Source: an uncultured Lachnospiraceae bacterium
Lineage (GTDB): Bacteria; Bacillota; Clostridia; Lachnospirales; Lachnospiraceae
NCBI GenBank assembly: GCA_947628025.1
Contig: CANQYH010000157.1
Coordinates: forward strand, 1-7,352
Direction: 5' to 3'
Length of the DNA: 7,352 nucleotides
The notes under the pieces were generated by a model. That model made no database searches. It saw only the letters and a program-made list of their open reading frames with translations, and had not been told where the DNA came from. How positions within the stretch are numbered: position 1 is the stretch's first letter; each line of letters opens with the position of its first letter. This document shows, in pieces, positions 4,995 through 7,352 of this stretch. A program made the translations under genes and the position numbers.

Positions 4995-6026
4995 ATGGAG
5001 ACTTACAATCCGGATTTTGAACAGAAGCAAAAACAGCTGATGCGGACGGCCCGCCGCATTGTTCTGGCGATCGCGGCGGCGGTGATCGTCGCGGTATTTG
5101 GGTTCGGCTCCTTTTACAACATTGAGGAGCAGGAGCAGGCGGTGCTGACGACCTTTGGCGTGGCCAGGAGCGTGACGGAACCGGGACTTCATTTTAAGAT
5201 ACCGCTGATTCAGAAAGTGCAGAAAGTGAATACGACGATCCAGGGCTTCGCCATCGGCTACGATCCCAATAACAATGAAAGCAACGAGGACGATTCCCTG
5301 ATGATCACCAGCGATTATAATTTCGTCAACGTGGACTTCTTCATCGAGTACAAGGTGGCGGATCCGGTGAAAGCGGTCTACGCGTCGGAGGACCCGGTGC
5401 TGATCCTGCAGAATATCAGCCGGAGCTGCATCCGCGGCGTGATCGGCAGCTATGAGGTGGACGCGGTGCTGACGACCGGCAAGAATGAGATCCAGGCCAA
5501 GATCAAGGAGCAGATCACCCAGAAGCTGGAACTGCACGACGTGGGCCTGCAGGTGGTCAATGTGACGATCCAGGATTCGGAACCGCCGACCACCGAGGTC
5601 ATGGAAGCGTTTAAGGCGGTGGAGACCGCGCGGCAGGGCAAGGAGACCGCCATCAACGACGCCAATAAGTACCGCAACGAGAAGCTGCCGGCGGCCGAGG
5701 CCCAGATCGACAAGATCAAGCAGGAGGCCGAGGCCCAGAAGACGGAGCGGATTAACGAGGCCAACGCCGAGGTGGCAAAATTCAACGCCATGTACGAGGA
5801 GTACGTAAAGAATCCGGAGGTGACCAAGCGCAGGATGTTCTACGAAGCGATGGAGGACGTGCTGCCGCGAATGAAAGTCATCATCGACGGAACCGGCAGT
5901 ATAGAAACGATCCTGCCGCTGGACAGCTTTACGGAGAATACGTCCGGAAACGGCGCTTCGGCAGGCAGTCCGGCGGGCAGCGCGCAGACGTCCGGTACGG
6001 ATGACGGCTCGGAGATCATTTCGTGA
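4995..6026 (+). CDS. hflK: HflK-type SPFH (prohibitin/band 7) membrane protein
   Basis: This 343-residue protein has a short charged N-terminus, one membrane segment (about 21-40), an SPFH/band 7 domain (about 41-220) beginning N-I-E-E-Q-E-Q-A-V-L, and an Ala/Glu/Lys-rich coiled coil (about 205-265). A conserved-looking segment lies at 288-312, and the tail (314-343) is low in complexity, rich in Gly, Ser, Ala and Thr. The stretch H-D-V-G-L-Q-V-V-N-V-T-I-Q-D at 181-194 is typical of HflK. In E. coli, HflK and HflC form a large membrane cage around FtsH and modulate its proteolysis of membrane proteins; a similar role here is inferred from family and from hflC downstream. The start follows AAGGTGAG (4981-4988). 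In-frame ATGs at 4962 and 4713 lack a good site and would add a non-conserved G+C-rich leader translation. Expression probably depends on the attenuated leader upstream. The glycine-rich N-terminus of proteobacterial HflK is absent. Confidence 0.88.
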   Translation: METYNPDFEQKQKQLMRTARRIVLAIAAAVIVAVFGFGSFYNIEEQEQAVLTTFGVARSVTEPGLHFKIPLIQKVQKVNTTIQGFAIGYDPNNNESNEDDSLMITSDYNFVNVDFFIEYKVADPVKAVYASEDPVLILQNISRSCIRGVIGSYEVDAVLTTGKNEIQAKIKEQITQKLELHDVGLQVVNVTIQDSEPPTTEVMEAFKAVETARQGKETAINDANKYRNEKLPAAEAQIDKIKQEAEAQKTERINEANAEVAKFNAMYEEYVKNPEVTKRRMFYEAMEDVLPRMKVIIDGTGSIETILPLDSFTENTSGNGASAGSPAGSAQTSGTDDGSEIIS

Positions 6027-6105
6027 CGCGCTCCGGTCCGGAAACGCACAGGCAGAGGGCGTGCGGTATGATAAGGCAATGGGATGCGGCAGAGGAGGGA
6101 GAGAC

Positions 6106-6435
6106 ATGAGCGGAACGATCCTGGGATTTATTATATGGACGGCGGTCGGCGCGGTCCTGATCCTGGCGGGCGTCTGCGCCTGGTTCTCACGGAGACCATC
6201 GGGCTTCTGGGCCAACGCGGAGATGTTTGAGGTAAGCGATATCCGGGGCTATAACCGGGCCATGGCAAAGCTGTGGTGGGGGTTTGGGATCGCGTTCATC
6301 CTGCTGGGGCTCCCGCTTCTGGCGGGGCAGAATTCGGCGCTGATCCTGCTTTCCTGCGGGGGCGTCATGGTCGAGGTGATCGTGACGATGGCCGTATATA
6401 CGCTGGGCATCGAGAAGAAGTACCGGAAGCGGTAA
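6106..6435 (+). CDS. Small three-helix membrane protein between hflK and hflC
   Basis: A 109-residue protein with three predicted membrane helices, at about 5-26, 56-73 and 77-100, and a basic C-terminus ending K-K-Y-R-K-R. The stretch between helices 1 and 2 (27-55, containing F-W-A-N-A-E-M-F and I-R-G-Y-N-R-A-M-A-K-L-W) resembles the DUF3784-like small membrane proteins of Firmicutes, but that link is tentative. No catalytic motif is visible. The start is chosen from GGAGG (6094-6098), seven bases before the ATG; in-frame ATGs at 6001 and 6079 have no comparable site. It lies 79 bases after hflK and 107 before hflC, on the same strand with no terminator between them, so it is probably co-transcribed. 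Its position suggests a partner or modulator of the SPFH complex, which is inference. Confidence 0.85.
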   Translation: MSGTILGFIIWTAVGAVLILAGVCAWFSRRPSGFWANAEMFEVSDIRGYNRAMAKLWWGFGIAFILLGLPLLAGQNSALILLSCGGVMVEVIVTMAVYTLGIEKKYRKR

Positions 6436-6447
6436 GCGCTGTGAAGA

Positions 6448-6485
6448 CCCGGAACGGGCGGACCGCAGGGACCGCGGAGTCCGGG
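6448..6485 (+). repeat. Short inverted repeat in the gap before hflC
   Basis: CCCGGA (6448-6453) and TCCGGG (6480-6485) are perfect complements around a 26-base loop that holds two copies of GGACCGC. No T-tract follows, so it is not an intrinsic terminator. It might be an mRNA-stabilising or processing hairpin between the small membrane gene and hflC, or chance in G+C-rich sequence. Confidence 0.3.
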
Positions 6486-6542
6486 ATATCGGATGAGGCT
6501 TTGTTCGGAATTCTATGAATGATAGAAGAAAGGAAAACGGAT

Positions 6543-7352
6543 ATGAAGAAGACATTTTTAAAGATCGCGGCAGTTGTGATCCTTTTGGCGGCAGTCATCG
6601 GGCTGAATGGTTCCATCGTCGTGACCCGGGAGAATGAATATAAACTGATCCGCCAGTTCGGGCGCGTGGAGCGGATCATCGACCAGGCGGGAATCTCGTT
6701 CAAGGTTCCGTTCGTGCAGACGGCGGACACATTGCCGAGGGAGATCCTGATCTACGATCTGGCGCCGTCGGACGTGATCACGATGGACAAAAAGACCATG
6801 CTGACCGACAGCTACGTGCTTTGGCGGATCACGGACCCGCTGAAATTCGCGCAGACGCTGAATTCCTCGATCACCAACGCGGAGCGCAGGATTGACGCCG
6901 TGGTCTATAACTCCATCAAGAACGTGATCAGCAGCCTGAGCCAGAACGACGTGATCAGCGGCCGCGACGGGGAACTGGCGGAGGCGATCATGAACAACAT
7001 CGGCAGCAGCGTGGACCAGTATGGCATCCGGCTTCTGGCGGTGGAGACGAAGAAGCTGGATCTGCCTGCGGACAACAAGGAGGCGGTCTATGAGCGGATG
7101 ATCTCCGAGCGCGACAAGATCGCGGCGACATTTACGGCGGAGGGCAAGTCGGAGGCCCAGGTCATCCGCAACACCACGGATCGCGAGATCGCCATCAGCA
7201 TCTCCAATGCGGAGGCGGAAGCGGCCGCGATCACGGCGGAGGGCGAGGCCGAGTACATGCGTATTCTGGCGGCGGCCTACAATACGCCGGAGCGGGCGGA
7301 GTTTTACGCTTTCACCCGGTCCCTCGACGCGGCCAGGGCGTCCCTGACCGGC
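6543..7352 (+). CDS. hflC: HflC-type SPFH (prohibitin/band 7) membrane protein, 3' end beyond window
   Basis: The first 270 residues are present and the frame is still open at the window edge. There is one N-terminal membrane segment (about 5-27), then an SPFH domain starting V-T-R-E-N-E-Y-K-L-I-R-Q-F-G (27-40). The HflC-like core reads M-I-S-E-R-D-K-I-A-A-T-F (186-197), A-E-G-K-S-E-A-Q-V-I-R (199-209) and A-E-G-E-A-E-Y (232-238). A coiled coil spans about 185-245. The start at 6543 follows AAAGGA (6529-6534) with eight bases between; an in-frame ATG at 6519 would add eight residues but lacks a clear site. It is the natural partner of the HflK gene upstream; the pair forms hetero-oligomers in E. 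coli. HflC proteins are usually about 300-330 residues, so only a short tail should be missing. Confidence 0.87.
   Translation, partial: MKKTFLKIAAVVILLAAVIGLNGSIVVTRENEYKLIRQFGRVERIIDQAGISFKVPFVQTADTLPREILIYDLAPSDVITMDKKTMLTDSYVLWRITDPLKFAQTLNSSITNAERRIDAVVYNSIKNVISSLSQNDVISGRDGELAEAIMNNIGSSVDQYGIRLLAVETKKLDLPADNKEAVYERMISERDKIAATFTAEGKSEAQVIRNTTDREIAISISNAEAEAAAITAEGEAEYMRILAAAYNTPERAEFYAFTRSLDAARASLTG

Noticed and set aside
4752..6215. Long (487-codon) open frame on the minus strand opposite hflK
   Set aside because: It mirrors the codon pattern of hflK in G+C-rich DNA. The translation is His/Arg/Leu-rich, has no recognisable domain, and lies antisense to a clear SPFH gene.

Overview
The window looks like a chromosomal segment of a gut-type Clostridia, probably Lachnospiraceae. 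The supporting signs are strong AGGAGG-type ribosome binding sites, two promoters with the same TTGACA / 17 bp / TATAGT layout, mostly G+C-rich codons, a DUF6061-like remnant, and an HflK/HflC pair of the Gram-positive type. All convincing genes are on the + strand. The taxonomic placement is inference; no rRNA or other phylogenetic marker is present.

Left part (1-1535): a complete cytoplasmic GH105-type unsaturated glucuronyl/rhamnogalacturonyl hydrolase. It is followed by a structured leader with an 11-bp inverted repeat, a decayed small DUF6061-like gene (internal deletion plus frameshift), and a strong intrinsic terminator.

Middle part (1675-3534): a gene with its own consensus promoter and a GTG start. 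It encodes a predicted exported, possibly lipid-anchored protein with two TPR-like repeats, a low-complexity linker, an internalin-type cap and 13 near-identical 22-residue leucine-rich repeats (a 66-bp tandem DNA repeat). Its composition (ATA and TTG codons) differs from its neighbours. The intergenic stretch after it holds only a doubtful 47-codon ORF and a weak promoter.

Next (3622-4513): a cytoplasmic NodB-fold (CE4-like) polysaccharide deacetylase with an intact metal site, followed by a probable terminator.

Right part (4604-7352, running off the edge): a strong extended -10 promoter, then about 135 nt that ends in a textbook intrinsic terminator with a candidate competing antiterminator pairing, then a G+C-rich leader into hflK, a small three-helix membrane protein, and a partial hflC. 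This resembles a leader-attenuated (or sRNA-preceded) SPFH membrane-complex operon in which a small membrane protein sits between the two prohibitin-domain partners. HflK and HflC in well-studied bacteria form a large membrane assembly that modulates the FtsH protease.

The two most interesting points are the terminated, refoldable leader upstream of hflK, and the repeat architecture of the TPR-LRR protein. No CRISPR, tRNA, rRNA, transposase or phage gene is visible.
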